A stretch of DNA of 64,000 nt, from NCBI GenBank assembly GCA_024704765.1, contig JAKMXF010000044.1:310001-374000 (forward strand). The letters are read 5' to 3'. The DNA is from Oopsacas minuta. Lineage: Eukaryota; Porifera; Hexactinellida; Lyssacinosida; Leucopsacidae. Made by a program: the position numbers and the translations under genes. Position 1 is the stretch's first letter, and each line of letters starts with the position of its first letter. The notes under the pieces are model-generated. The model did not search any database. It was not told the origin of the DNA and was given only the letters and a program-made list of their open reading frames with translations. Positions 44,245 to 55,118 of this stretch are shown here, one piece after another.

Positions 44245-45237
44245 TATTGTATATTAATCAGCTGGTTACTAACTTACTAGAGACACTTTTTCAGTTCTAC
44301 TGTATTAAGTACAAGTAACTCTTTGTTCTTTGTAATTGTGGTTGAACTTATATGCTGTAAAATACCACTGACATGCCTGCCTTGGTCAATTTGTGTAAAA
44401 GCATTACATAGATGTCCCGCTAATTTCATTAATTAAATCTCATATGTGTCTGTTTGTTAGTTAGTTTGTCCGAAATGTAGTACGTGAACTGGTGATAGAA
44501 CCTACCTGTTGAATAACAAGGCTCTCAACTTGTGAACCTTTAGTAGTGTAGGCTAATGAAAGCCTGTTATCATGAGACACATGAGATCGAGATTGAGGGT
44601 CGATAAGTCCATATTGAGTATTAGAAATAGTGTTCGTATAGAATCTGACATTTAAATTTAAATTTAAATACACTTTTGGGCGTTCGAAAAACATAACGCA
44701 AAGTGGAGGGAGTGATATGCAAAGTGTGACAGCCTCATTCTTTTTGTATTATAAAAACGGTGAAAAAACGTGACACAGGGAGGGGGTCAAAATTTAGGGA
44801 ATTTTGCGTTACGTAACGTGTGAACCTCCCCTTACTAGAGATCACAAAGGACGGCTTCGACATGAGGCATACAGGCTCGAAGCACGCCCCGACGCACAAA
44901 GGCTCGAGCATGAACGGGCCTTGGGTTCGGACTGGGCTCAGGACGGACTTGCGACCGCTTATACATACCAAGGTCGAAACTGCTCAACCGATGATTAATA
45001 TTTATGAATTGCAACCTCATCGAACAAATACTGATACAATTATACTACTGATAATATTTGGTAAACTCAACAGAATACTACAGATAATTATCGGTATTGA
45101 TCAACCGAATACTGGGTTATTTGGTTGCTAATAGATTATCAACTATTTGGAGCCAAAGAAAAGTTCATGAAACATGTGCCTACAGTTCAGGGCACGTGTG
45201 ACGTCAAGCCCTTCAGTCAAGGTTAAGTTGGACCATG
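44245..45237. other. Intergenic with a GC-richer patch
   Basis: 44815-44990 is markedly GC-rich and open in several frames on both strands, which is a composition effect and not evidence of a gene. 45030-45130 carries ATTCGGT-like sequence related to 31720-31890. Confidence 0.4.
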
Positions 45238-45410
45238 GCTTACTATAGATTACAGCTTGCTAAGCAAAGAATTGCCAAAATAATTTCCAGGCCATTGATA
45301 AATATTGAAATGACGATTTGTGAAATTCTTCATTTTCATTTTTAATGTTATCAATGGCCTGGAAATTATTTGGCAATTCTTTGCTTAGCAAGCTGTATCT
45401 ATAGTAAGCC
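45238..45410. repeat. Foldback with 63-bp near-perfect arms
   Basis: Arms 45238-45301 and 45348-45410 pair almost completely (ggcttactatag, gcttgctaagcaaagaattg, ccattgataa), differing by a few bases and a small bulge. The spacer is about 46 bases of AT-rich sequence. It has no coding potential and lies 480 bp before the DUSP gene. Confidence 0.85.
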
Positions 45411-45889
45411 AAGGTTGGACAAATATACCAGTAAATTTTGGGATGGTGGGACCAAAATGATCAACAATGGGGTCTTGGATCAGTACGACAGGCTCTACCA
45501 AGATAGACACTAATCCAAGGGAAATTTACTCACTACAATTGAAATACGTAGTGAATTGAAAAGCACAAATACAACAATTAACGCATGCGATAACTAATTC
45601 GATAAAAATCCTTCCTCTCCTCCAAATATATATCACTTCAAAATACGCTATCCAACAAGCAGGTGTCTAACATCCGTTCAATAAGTATAATTATTGCTTG
45701 TACCAGGTGTTAGTGACTTCATCAGGGTACATGTACCTGACACTGAAAGCCCAGAGGGCACATGTGCTCTGGACTTTTCTATCTATGATTATTATTATTT
45801 GATTGAACCGAATATTGAACTACGTATTTGGTTACAACGTTGACTTACTTATTCACTTATCATATAATCAAAGCAATCTCACAAGACTA
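45411..45889. other. 5' flank of the DUSP gene
   Basis: No gene. The last part (45790-45850) contains aatattgaactacgtatttgg, which resembles the sequence just upstream of NCKAP1 near 31710-31735, suggesting that repeat-derived DNA lies in front of both genes. Confidence 0.35.
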
Positions 45890-47011
45890 ATGGCAACAGC
45901 AGATGTCCCGATTGACGTAGACAAAGAGTTAGAAGAGTACGTTAGAGAACAGAGAGATAGGATATCTCTCTGCTTCTCTGAAGCTAGAAGGAGACTAGAT
46001 AGGAAAGAAGCAGAGCTGATTAAACTGTTTGAAGAGAAACTGAATAAGAGTAGAGCTGATAACAAGAATATTGCTACAGACAGAAATCAGCTCAAATATA
46101 CACTAGAACTAATACAAGCTAGTCTATCATCAAATTCTCTTCAGATGACTGGAGATGAAGCAATCAGACCTATCAAAGAAAAGATAGAGAAATTGGAGGA
46201 AAAAAGGACGAGAGTTCAGTTCGATTGGGTTCCTCAGAAACTATACACTGAGATTAGCAAGATAGGAGAAGTTGCTACGATCCCTGCTCATAAAAAAATC
46301 TGTATTAGTAGTATTCCTGGATACAATACCAAAGAAGAAATGGTTATCAAATCTGTAATACCACCTCCTTACAAACAACAAAAACAAGAAATTCAATTTC
46401 TCCTAACCAAACCATTACAGGAAGGAGAATACTGGTATTTAATTCACATAATATGGTACAATCAATGGAAGAGTTACGTAGGCATTTCTGGCAAGGAGTC
46501 TAGTGCTGATAAGGAAATAGATAAACCCGGTCCTATTGATAACACAAGTTTGTTAGATCAGGATAAGTTGAGAAGATTTCAAGTAAATGAGAGAGATTAC
46601 AAGTCAGTACCAGAAGATGCTTGGTATAAATTGGTGTCATGGTATGGGATTAGTGAGGGATCTATGGGTATCAGGAGACGGGTGGTAATGTATGGGAAAT
46701 TTGTAAAACAGTGTAAATTAGAAGTGTACCCTCTTGAACTGAAAGCCTGTCTCTACCCTAATGAGACTGATTTCAAAATATTCACCATATCAGGATGTGA
46801 TACTATACGTACAATGGATAATAAGATTAGAAAATTATACGACATTGATTCTACCAAACAAACACGTATTTACATCAAATATCAGATCTCTAGGCATGAA
46901 CTTATCAAAGATATGAATTTAGAAGTTCAAGGTGTTGAATTATTTGACGGACAATATGTGCTCATAGAAGTACAGAATGTTGATGGAACCTGGCATAGAA
47001 AGAGACTATGA
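45890..47011 (+). CDS. Coiled-coil, DUSP and ubiquitin-like protein without a protease domain
   Basis: Intronless, 373 residues from ATG 45890 (MetAlaThrAlaAspValPro); the frame is open 29 codons further upstream in repeat-like DNA. Residues 10-115 are a coiled coil (ValArgGluGlnArgAspArgIle, GluGluLysLeuAsnLysSer), as seen after a B-box. Residues about 190-310 form a DUSP domain: TrpTyrLeuIle, TrpLysSerTyrValGly, LysProGlyProIleAspAsn, AspTyrLysSerValProGluAspAlaTrp, TyrGlyIleSerGluGlySer, ArgArgValValMetTyrGly, ValTyrProLeuGluLeu. A ubiquitin-like fold follows (PheThrIleSerGlyCysAspThrIleArg). In USP4/11/15 the DUSP-UBL pair precedes the Cys protease; here the protein simply ends. It may recruit partners or regulate ubiquitin pathways; role unproven. 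Confidence 0.85.
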   Translation: MATADVPIDVDKELEEYVREQRDRISLCFSEARRRLDRKEAELIKLFEEKLNKSRADNKNIATDRNQLKYTLELIQASLSSNSLQMTGDEAIRPIKEKIEKLEEKRTRVQFDWVPQKLYTEISKIGEVATIPAHKKICISSIPGYNTKEEMVIKSVIPPPYKQQKQEIQFLLTKPLQEGEYWYLIHIIWYNQWKSYVGISGKESSADKEIDKPGPIDNTSLLDQDKLRRFQVNERDYKSVPEDAWYKLVSWYGISEGSMGIRRRVVMYGKFVKQCKLEVYPLELKACLYPNETDFKIFTISGCDTIRTMDNKIRKLYDIDSTKQTRIYIKYQISRHELIKDMNLEVQGVELFDGQYVLIEVQNVDGTWHRKRL

Positions 47012-47463
47012 CTGTTGTAATTGATTTTTTGCCATCAGATTTCCCTATACAGTAGTTATTGAAAGTATTGTGATGAGTGTATTTCTGAGCTAACAGCTGA
47101 TCAAATTGCTCCAGTCGTAAATGACAAATCTAGGTAATTTATAAATCCATATCAATTTGATCACATGTCACACATCACACACATAATCTTCAGACGCATA
47201 TAGGATAATATTGGGTATTTCGTGAGGAGTAATGGTGGTGAGTATGTCCGAAAAAATGATCTTTGAATCCTTAAATCCCTATCGGTAACGAGATCAATCC
47301 TGTAGTGTAAGATACGGTTTACATAATTATATTAGTATCATTTGCACATATTGACTCTTGAGCATATTATTATAATTAAATCAAATTCATAAATATCAAA
47401 TTATAGCTCTAGAACTCTACCATAATTATAACACTACGAGTACCAGAAGATAGAGAGTAGTAT
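47012..47463. other. Convergent 3' intergenic region
   Basis: Between the 3' ends of the DUSP gene and HAP40. Nothing recognised. Confidence 0.4.
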
Positions 47464-48423
47464 TTAGTGTAGATCAATCATAAAATCCCTCTTTGTGTAG
47501 AGAAGATAGTACATCTGAGATTGATGAGGAGTCATCAGTTCACAGAATATATCTCCCATATTTCTCACCTTCTCTAAATCATCTTTAAGATAATAGCTTA
47601 ACATTTCTTGCATGTGGTAGAACAGATAATCATCTACCATTGCAATATTCTTAGTATGGACATCATGTGGATTATAGTCTTTAACCAACTCTTCTAGTTC
47701 ATTGTCACACTTAATATTCTTTTCATGTCGAAACATAACTAGTAACATGTAAGTAAGCTCATTCTGACGAACCAACACAGTATGTACACCTGGAAACTTC
47801 TTAGCAATTTCTCTTATCTCTTTAGAATATACCATTGCTTGTTTATACTCTTTGATAACTATACTAATAGTTATTATTTCCTCACGAAATGGAAGTAACT
47901 CTGGCGATTCAGGTGGAAGTAGGGTGAGTGCATATTTTAACGAATAAATAGCTTCGTGGTATTGACTGAGGTCTCTGAGTAGCTTAGCTAAACGTTTACA
48001 TATGTATATACAAGTGGGGAATTTCTTTTCACGAACTTCAATCTGTATAGCCTTGTTGAAACAATGGATACCAGAATGTAAATGATATTGAATGGAAAGA
48101 CAACGGAGATCAGCTGTATCCTTCTCTGTTGCAAAAAACAGCTCACCAGCTTCTAATAAAACCTCAACTTGTAGACCTGTGTCTCCTAACTCAGCATCAC
48201 ACTTCGCCTTAGACTCTAACACCATTGCAGCATAAGGTTTACAATCCTGCAACCTTAGAACCCTAGCTAACCTCTCCAGATCCTCAGAGGCACCTGCATA
48301 ATCTGGCTTTTTGAAACCAAACTTCTTTTTTGTTTTAGCTAGAATAGCTTCATATTCTTTGAGGACGTCATGATTGGGATCCATGCTAAGTTGTTTGATA
48401 GCAAACTTTGAATCATTGGACAC
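47464..48423 (-). CDS. F8A1: HAP40 (F8A), huntingtin-associated 40-kDa protein
   Basis: Intronless, 319 residues. TyrGluAlaIleLeuAlaLysThrLysLysLysPheGlyPheLysLysPro at residues 24-40, LeuGlnAspCysLysProTyrAlaAla, and LeuLeuGluAlaGlyGluLeuPhePhe match the N-terminal layout of HAP40. The rest is a stack of TPR-like helical hairpins (LeuArgAspLeuSerGlnTyrHisGluAla). The human protein is 371 residues with a disordered proline-rich loop that is absent here. HAP40 wraps between the HEAT and bridge parts of huntingtin and stabilises it; it has also been linked to Rab5 effector function on early endosomes. Identification rests on the start and helical pattern and is fairly confident. Generic TPR proteins are the alternative. 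Confidence 0.78.
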   Translation of the reverse strand: MSNDSKFAIKQLSMDPNHDVLKEYEAILAKTKKKFGFKKPDYAGASEDLERLARVLRLQDCKPYAAMVLESKAKCDAELGDTGLQVEVLLEAGELFFATEKDTADLRCLSIQYHLHSGIHCFNKAIQIEVREKKFPTCIYICKRLAKLLRDLSQYHEAIYSLKYALTLLPPESPELLPFREEIITISIVIKEYKQAMVYSKEIREIAKKFPGVHTVLVRQNELTYMLLVMFRHEKNIKCDNELEELVKDYNPHDVHTKNIAMVDDYLFYHMQEMLSYYLKDDLEKVRNMGDIFCELMTPHQSQMYYLLYTKRDFMIDLH

Positions 48424-49277
48424 TCAAATACATAGCAACAGTTGTCTAGGATTCGGAATTCCCAAGACTTGTGTAATTATAAATAAACAAAATCATCCTA
48501 GTTATGTATTTGATAATTTGCAAATGGCAAAGTTTTACTTTGTACAAAACTAGCAATTTTGGTGTAAAGTGAAATTGTGAATTTAGTAATAAGTTCCATT
48601 CTCAGTAATACAACAGTCCATATATGGTTCTTGGTTTGCACCCGAGGTAGTCTAACAGGTGCATCACGAAGGGTGCTTCGGTTGTAAGCGTAAGTTTACT
48701 GACTCACTAAAATCAGACATTTAGCTTCCTATATATTCTTTGCAAGTTCAATTCACTTTAAATTCTCCCCTTAAGAAGTCACTTAAATTTTGAATTTTTC
48801 ATTATCAGTAACTTGTATTAGTAAATTCACCCACCCATTAAATGTCATAATGGTAATACAGAGCCTAGAGGGTGTATTTATGATTTGATTCAGTTTCATG
48901 ATTTATTAAAAAATGTCCAGCCGACAAACTGGTAGTGCAGCTAAGGGTTATGTATTTTTGTTCTTTTCGGGGGGCATGCCCCCCCCGATCCCCGTGTAAA
49001 TGCCGCAATGCACCGACCCGGCTGATTTTTGGCTCCTGGATCTGATAAATATTTCAGGTTATTCAATATTATCCGTCCCCTAATGTACTTCATGTTCTAT
49101 CCTCAAATCCAATGAAAAAATTCCGAAAAAATAACTCAAATAAAAAGATTTAATATGGGAATCATTAATCGAGGGTTTATTTGTAATATATTACATTGTG
49201 ATATATAATAATACATTTAAGTAATTAATAATAAGTAATGTAATGTAGAATAATAAGTGATGATTCGGTGGCAATTT
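48424..49277. other. Intergenic with a GC palindrome
   Basis: Contains the perfect palindrome ggggggcatgcccccc at 48969-48984 in otherwise AT-rich DNA. No gene or element ends recognised. Confidence 0.4.
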
Positions 49278-49808
49278 TCAGAAATTTAAAAAATCATAAA
49301 TTCTTTTCAGTTTGAACGTAAGGATCAAAGTGTCTGTGTCGATATCCCATTGAGCACGAGTCATCTTATCATCTACTGGGTCAGGAAGGTTCAATGATAG
49401 ATAATATTTAGGAGTAGTCAGCAAGAGTAGAGTTTCTTTTATGTTTAATTGTATGTCACTACTCTTCGCATTAGGAAGTTTGACTCGTAAAATCATGGAT
49501 TCACATGACGCAGTGCCAGGGTTCTTTTTCCCCATGCCTAGAAACACGTCTTCTGTATTTACAGCTTGTAGGAACTTCATATCATACTCGGGGGAGGGTC
49601 TAGGGTCAGTATATGGCACTATGTTATCAACCTCTGATTTATTCCAGATATCCTTGGAGGGTTCTGAAATAGGATCACATTCCTGGATCTGTTTAACCGC
49701 AGGAGCCCCGATGCTAGCCGGAGTGAAAGGGGAAGTTTTTGTTTCACAAGATTCATCTTCTGGTGGATTGAGAAGTGCAGACAGTTTCAAAAGACAATCT
49801 GTTTCCAT
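49278..49808 (-). CDS. DNAAF6: DNAAF6 (PIH1D3), dynein arm assembly factor
   Basis: Intronless, 176 residues, ATG 49808. IleTrpAsnLysSerGluVal, ArgProSerProGluTyrAsp, GlnAlaValAsnThrGluAspValPheLeuGlyMet and LysAsnProGlyThrAlaSerCysGlu precede a CS-like beta domain: LeuArgValLysLeuProAsnAlaLysSerSerAspIle, IleLysGluThrLeuLeuLeuLeuThrThrPro, and LeuSerLeuAsnLeuProAspProVal. This is the DNAAF6 layout (human about 214 residues). It works in the cytoplasm with HSP90/HSP70 and other assembly factors to preassemble axonemal dynein arms, so the animal has motile cilia. The N-terminus is shorter and disordered. Confidence 0.92.
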   Translation of the reverse strand: METDCLLKLSALLNPPEDESCETKTSPFTPASIGAPAVKQIQECDPISEPSKDIWNKSEVDNIVPYTDPRPSPEYDMKFLQAVNTEDVFLGMGKKNPGTASCESMILRVKLPNAKSSDIQLNIKETLLLLTTPKYYLSLNLPDPVDDKMTRAQWDIDTDTLILTFKLKRIYDFLNF

Positions 49809-51011
49809 TATTACCAGCTACAGTAGAACTCTGTTAGTATGTACTCGGAATAAGAAATACTTATACTTTAAAAACTGATTAACCAAAATTCATCAAAGTT
49901 ATACATTTCTATGTAAACTATTCCGGAGAGTAAATTAATATCTGTCTCTTATGACCACTATCTCCGACAAAAATAGTTTGATATACATACTATTAAACCT
50001 GCAATGAACGAACATCTGCTTCTTATGACCGCTGAATTCGGAAAGCGGTCGGTCGTAAATGACAGGCTTTACTGTACATCTACGTACTTCAGTTTTTAGT
50101 AACAGTACCTATTAACCACATTCTACTGCATATGTAAGACTTATTCAATCCTAGAGATGCTGTGGTTCAGTCCGTCTTGCAAAACTAGTTATTGGACCAG
50201 ACCGATGCTCTGGACTCTAGTCTCTGGACCTATAGTTCCTGTTTGATTTCCTAGCTACTAATTTCAAATATATATACCCTTTGTTCACTACCAAATAGTC
50301 ACTATTGCGCCTTAAAGGGTTGATCGAATCCATTTAATTACAGCTCGTATCTTATATAATGGCGACGTGGACGAAGACATAAGGCTAGATCAATTCTAAT
50401 TTCTAGATACACACCAACGGTATGGACAGGTCCTATCCGGTCCGGTCCTAGGTTCACTGTGTCACCGCATCTATATTACTATTATTGACATTCTGCGGAT
50501 GATTATGAGTTTTTAATTGAGTTCATATTATGTCTATCTCCAATTCTATACTATTAAATACAAAATCTTTTGATTTCTAATTTCTAATTCCTTGTCAAAT
50601 GATATTACAAATACATACTGTCTTTCCCTGAAAAAGCGTCGGGGGTTTGTCTGCACGCGCTTATGAGCTTTCTCAGGGAAATATGGTAACTGAAATTCTG
50701 GTTATGTCCTTCACTGTTTACAATCACAGAAATGAATCTCACAGTTGAGTAACCCATGTATTCTCTCAAATGAGTGATAATCGTTCTCATAACAAGCAGA
50801 ATATATACGGATACAAAAGATATAATAAAATTATAAACGATACAGATATAAGTTAAGATCTATAAAGTATACAAATCCATTTATAGAGTTCTTTATTACA
50901 TAACATACTGAACTAAGTTAGAATGAATAGATTAAAATTGCTACAATATTTTATGCTATATCTGCGAAATGTTAATGGTTTTGCCGATCGCAATGCCCCA
51001 TCTTCGCGTAG
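49809..51011. other. Intergenic, possible weak MITE
   Basis: 49928-50085 has ends faintly like the CAGTAGA group (reverse reading gtacagtaaagcctgtcatt) and opposite-strand copies of cttatgaccRct, but the left end is poor. A 13-bp hairpin (tccctgaaaaagc / gctttctcaggga) lies near 50624-50683. No gene supported. Confidence 0.35.
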
Positions 51012-54000
51012 TCAGAGCCGACAATTGTGTATTCTTATCATTCCATCTGACCAAACGCTTAAAATATTAATATTAAACACTTGACTCTCTTGCCTTGGGG
51101 CACATTTAGAGTAGATTCCTTGGCATTTGGCAATTGACTCAGATATAGCAGGGATCGTCATTTTAACATTGAATGTGTAGCAATCTATAATCAAAATCTC
51201 TCCAAGTGTGCTTGATACTGCAAGGAATATACCATTTTGTGTGTTGCAGACTGCACTACTGGTAAATTCATTTTCTAAATACTTGTTCAATAACGATTTA
51301 TTTTCAACAGATGAAAGATCCCAAAGCTCTACACTACTCCTACTGACTGTATTTAGAGTCAGTTTATCTAGATTTACACTCATTACTTCTTCATGAATTA
51401 CAGAAGTGTGTATATGTGTAGGTTGCATGTGAGATATCGGCCAATTAGGCTCTCCTTCCGTTTCGGGGGTAGTAGAGGTGTGTGGTAGACTCAGAGTTAA
51501 AAGGTAATTGTGAATTAAGTGTGAGTGGAAGATGACGTCATGTGATGCTAGCTTGAATAGAAAGGTTGTTTGTGTTGCATCTAGTTTCCAGACAAATATA
51601 TTTCCTGAAATATCAACAGTCACTGATTGCCCCTCGTGACACTACAAATACATAAATGAGGTATTGAGAATATGAACAAAGAAGGAGAGGTTCTACAAAA
51701 TATTTCGAGTAATCGCTCTCAGAAGTACGACAAGTGTATATAGATTAGTGCACAAAGCTAGTGTGACTTTGTGCAAACAATACGACGTTTATGTACAAAT
51801 ACCAATGGCAGTAATTTCCGCCATGGAACTCGAATAGCGCGGTAAAATACGCTCAAACAACATTCAAGGCACAAATGTCTCTGTATAATTCTCACTGCGG
51901 TATAATTATATAGAACTTACATGAATATCATTGATACAAGTGGGATGAGAAGAATTTGCAAATACTAACTCAATGCTGTGTTGCTGATCGGTGAGAGAGA
52001 AGTGATACATGACTAGTCTCCCGTCAGTGGTACCAGCTAGTAAAGAGTTCCCTGAGATTACAGATAGAGCAGATATTGACGTAGTCTACAAGATAAATAT
52101 AGTATGTAATATAGAAATCACTAAATTATATTCTGACAAGGAAAACTGATCCCGCAATCAGATCTATAACAAGGATACAATTATTATACAGATTATTAAT
52201 AGATATTATAATTAGGGAAATATACAAGATTGTAGATATTAGGACGAGAATCAAATTTCTAATTTAGGTGTTCCTCAATTAGCGGAAATATGTAATTTTC
52301 GATAAATTTAACAGAATGTAGTGACTAAATATTGATGAAATACCTCACTTAAAAAATAAATTCCTAACTAATTACTTCCAACCTATTCCATCCCTCAAGT
52401 AATACTATAGCTACTTGTTGGAATTCTATAAAGAGAGACACGCCCTATCCCATAAACACAAAATACCTTAACAGGATCTCCTAGCAAGTACTGCTTCGTG
52501 ATCCAATTCCAAGCAATAACACTTCCATCCTCACAGCCCAATATTATAATACCAAAGTGTTTGATGGAGCCCTGGATACAGGATATGTTAGCAGTAGCAA
52601 ATGTCTCCTCTCCTTGATAGGATAGAGTTATACGATTTGTGTTCTGTAGATAGCAAAAATCGTAAATCAATACTGTGTTATGGTATAGAATGAAAATCTG
52701 ATTGAAACATCCAATGAATCCGTTTATAGGAAATTGTCTAAGTTTCTCTTCGTGGATAGTTTTAAAGTAAGGAAATACAGTTCTCTGTTTAAAATGCCTG
52801 TGGTATCGGTTATAGGAACTGATCATAGGGTGGTGCATCGGTTGAGAGAATTGTCCGGGATAGAAATAGGGGAGGGGAGGTATCAATTGGGGGTAGTTAG
52901 ATACGTTCTGTGTAGGAAGGTAAATACGTCCTCTGGTGTACTGCTGAGGTAGAATAGGTATTCTGGAGTCTCTGTCATAGTAGTGAGTGAATGTAGGCTG
53001 TGAGGGATGATAGTACCAACAATTATCTCCGTAATTACAGTGTCCTGCTAGGAAGTACTGACAGGGCATGTTCTTCCTCTCATCAGTGGAGGATCCGCTC
53101 TCTAGCGAATCAGCTGTTGAGGGACGTTCAGTAGGGAAGGGAGGCTCGGAGATGAAACTCTTAGGAGAGTCAGTACATCTATCATGAGGCTTGTATTGAG
53201 GAGTAGATATACTGAAGCATATGCTACTCCCTGAGGAGATGGAGTTACTGGGGCTTGTGGGGGCGTAATCTCCTGGAGATGTGGGAGCAGAGGGACTAGG
53301 ATTTGGAACGGTTGGACTGTGAGCAGGTGATGCTGTATTAAAGAGTAACTGCTGAGGGGACATTGATCCTGATCCCCCTGTCCCCCTCATGAATTGAGGC
53401 ATCTGTACAGGAATAGGATATAAAGGTTGTGATTGTATATCAGCTGGTATAGATTGTAGATGTGAAAAAGCTTCAGGGAAGTTGTGTGAGAGAGCTGGCC
53501 TATCCATAGCAGTGATGGAGGGTACGTAATGACTGACAGGAAGACTTGAATGTCTCCGCCTGAACCGTTGAGGTCTGGGTTCTGGTAGCGTAGTGGTTAT
53601 GTTGAGGTGAGTGAAGGTCTGTTTAGCATACATCTGTACCCAGTTAATAAGGCCACGGTGCAAGTCAGGGCGAGAGAGAAGATTAGTGTCCTATTAAGCA
53701 ACACAAGAAATATGAATAAGTACACAGTAAAATTGGGTACACTGTGGTCACAGAGATTATTTATAGTAAACTCTCGTTATATCGAACACGGATACCTCGA
53801 TATATCCGCTTATATCGAAGCCCTAATTGAACAAATATGGCTCCAAATCGTTAACGTGACATAAATTACATCGGTTATATTAAAGTAGATATCGCAGTCC
53901 CATGATCTTCGATATAACGGGAGTTGATTGTATATCGATTTTTTGTAAAATTGATGATACTCCATGACCAATTTGACCCAAATTGACCAAACAAGTCAAC

Positions 54001-55118
54001 TTTGGATGTGGTCATAGTCCATGAGAGTTTGGGAAATCCTACAGTAGAGAATTATAGCAATATAGCGTAACGTACCAACTGGTAACATTCTCTCCCTAAA
54101 CACTCCAGATCAACCCAGCAATTACCAGCTCTACACTCAAACCTTGTTCTGTCTATCAACAGCTCCTGAGCTGAGGTGTCAACCTCGTGTACGAACTCAG
54201 GCAGGGGAGCAGGGTGCCAGTTCAACCACTTATTGTCAGCATCTGGGTCGATTGAGAATACGTGATAGAGAGTGTGGTTATTCTAATAGACAAATTATTA
54301 AATAAATAGGAATAACCGAAACTACATGAAAACTAAATTCCAAAGTAATTTAGACTGATAAGAAAGCCAGAAAATTCTTTTGAATTAACATGGATGGGTA
54401 TGCGAACAATGGAGGCCAGCTAATGCAATTCGTGTAAGTGCATTATCTATCCTTACAGCTTCTGATAGAGACCAAAGGAATGGTGCAATAAGATTACAAT
54501 CTCTGTAATTATGCGAAAATGGCTCGAATTAGGTTAGATTTTTATAAGAAAGAAAATATATTCGAATTTCCTGGTTCAATTACAAAAAGTGTTGTTAAAG
54601 GAAGATACGCAACGTACGTAGATGTAAAAATGTCTATAAAATAGATTTTCTATAAAAACTCACAAATTAACGAAAAAGAGTTTATGAAATTAGTTGTGTG
54701 TTTCGAAACTATGATTTCGATGTGTATATATAATAAACATGGAAATTTGATAACGTACTTTTCCTGATTGACTCCAAATAATATGGATGAGAGGAGGTAG
54801 ACCGTGAGGGGTACCTCCTCCACAAGTCTCCATTAATTTCCTTCTAGTTCCAGTAGACCCATGCTCATCCATATCATTGATTTGATCTAATCTACCGCCA
54901 GGAAATGACCATTTGAGGGATCCAAATGAATTCTGGCCTTTTCGTTGCAAAATACAAAGTACTTGTCCATCTGTACACCGACACACAACTGCGATCCCAA
55001 CATAAGGTCGTGAATAGTGTGCACCGAGTTCAGCATAGGGCTGAGCACGATCTGTGTCAGAGATTTGAGTATCAGAATTGTCAGGCTCTTGGTAAACGGG
55101 GTAATTCTGAGTGGCCAT
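51012..55118 (-). CDS. Nudix-like / CCCH zinc finger / WD40-like fusion protein (five exons)
   Basis: Exons 55118-54759, 54282-54076, 53690-52467, 52085-51921 and 51641-51012 join in phase 0 with GT/AG introns and give an uninterrupted 861-residue frame. Residues about 35-185 are Nudix-like: TyrValGlyIleAlaValVal, LysTrpSerPheProGlyGlyArgLeu, and a degenerate Nudix box ending ArgArgLysLeuMetGluThrCysGlyGly, so the usual REUxEE reads RKLMET. A long Ser/Pro-rich region follows. A perfect C-x7-C-x5-C-x3-H finger (CysGlnTyrPheLeuAlaGlyHisCys to TrpTyrTyrHis) lies near residue 400. The rest has WD40-like blades (GlyCysGluAspGlySerValIleAlaTrpAsnTrp, AlaGlyThrThrAspGlyArgLeuVal, AspIleSerGlyAsnIlePheValTrp). 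I know no family with this order. RNA binding or regulation is plausible but inferred. Intron 2 carries a MITE. Confidence 0.8.
53763..53932. mobile_element. Pogo-like MITE in intron 2 of the Nudix/CCCH/WD40 gene
   Basis: About 170 bp. The left end is TATAGTAAACTCTCGTTATA and the right end, in reverse, is TACAATCAACTCCCGTTATA, both continuing tcgaa. It lies wholly within the intron 53691-54075, so it does not affect the frame. A relative interrupted by another element is at 62825-63073. Confidence 0.75.

Noticed and set aside
44804-45131. Overlapping open frames on both strands in a GC-rich patch
   Set aside because: Three frames are open at once because stops are rare in GC-rich DNA. None has a domain or splice context.
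48620-48710. tRNA-like look of a GC-richer stretch
   Set aside because: No consistent cloverleaf, anticodon arm or T-loop consensus could be drawn.
49928-50085. Further pogo-like MITE
   Set aside because: Only the right end resembles the group; the left end is too weak to call an element.
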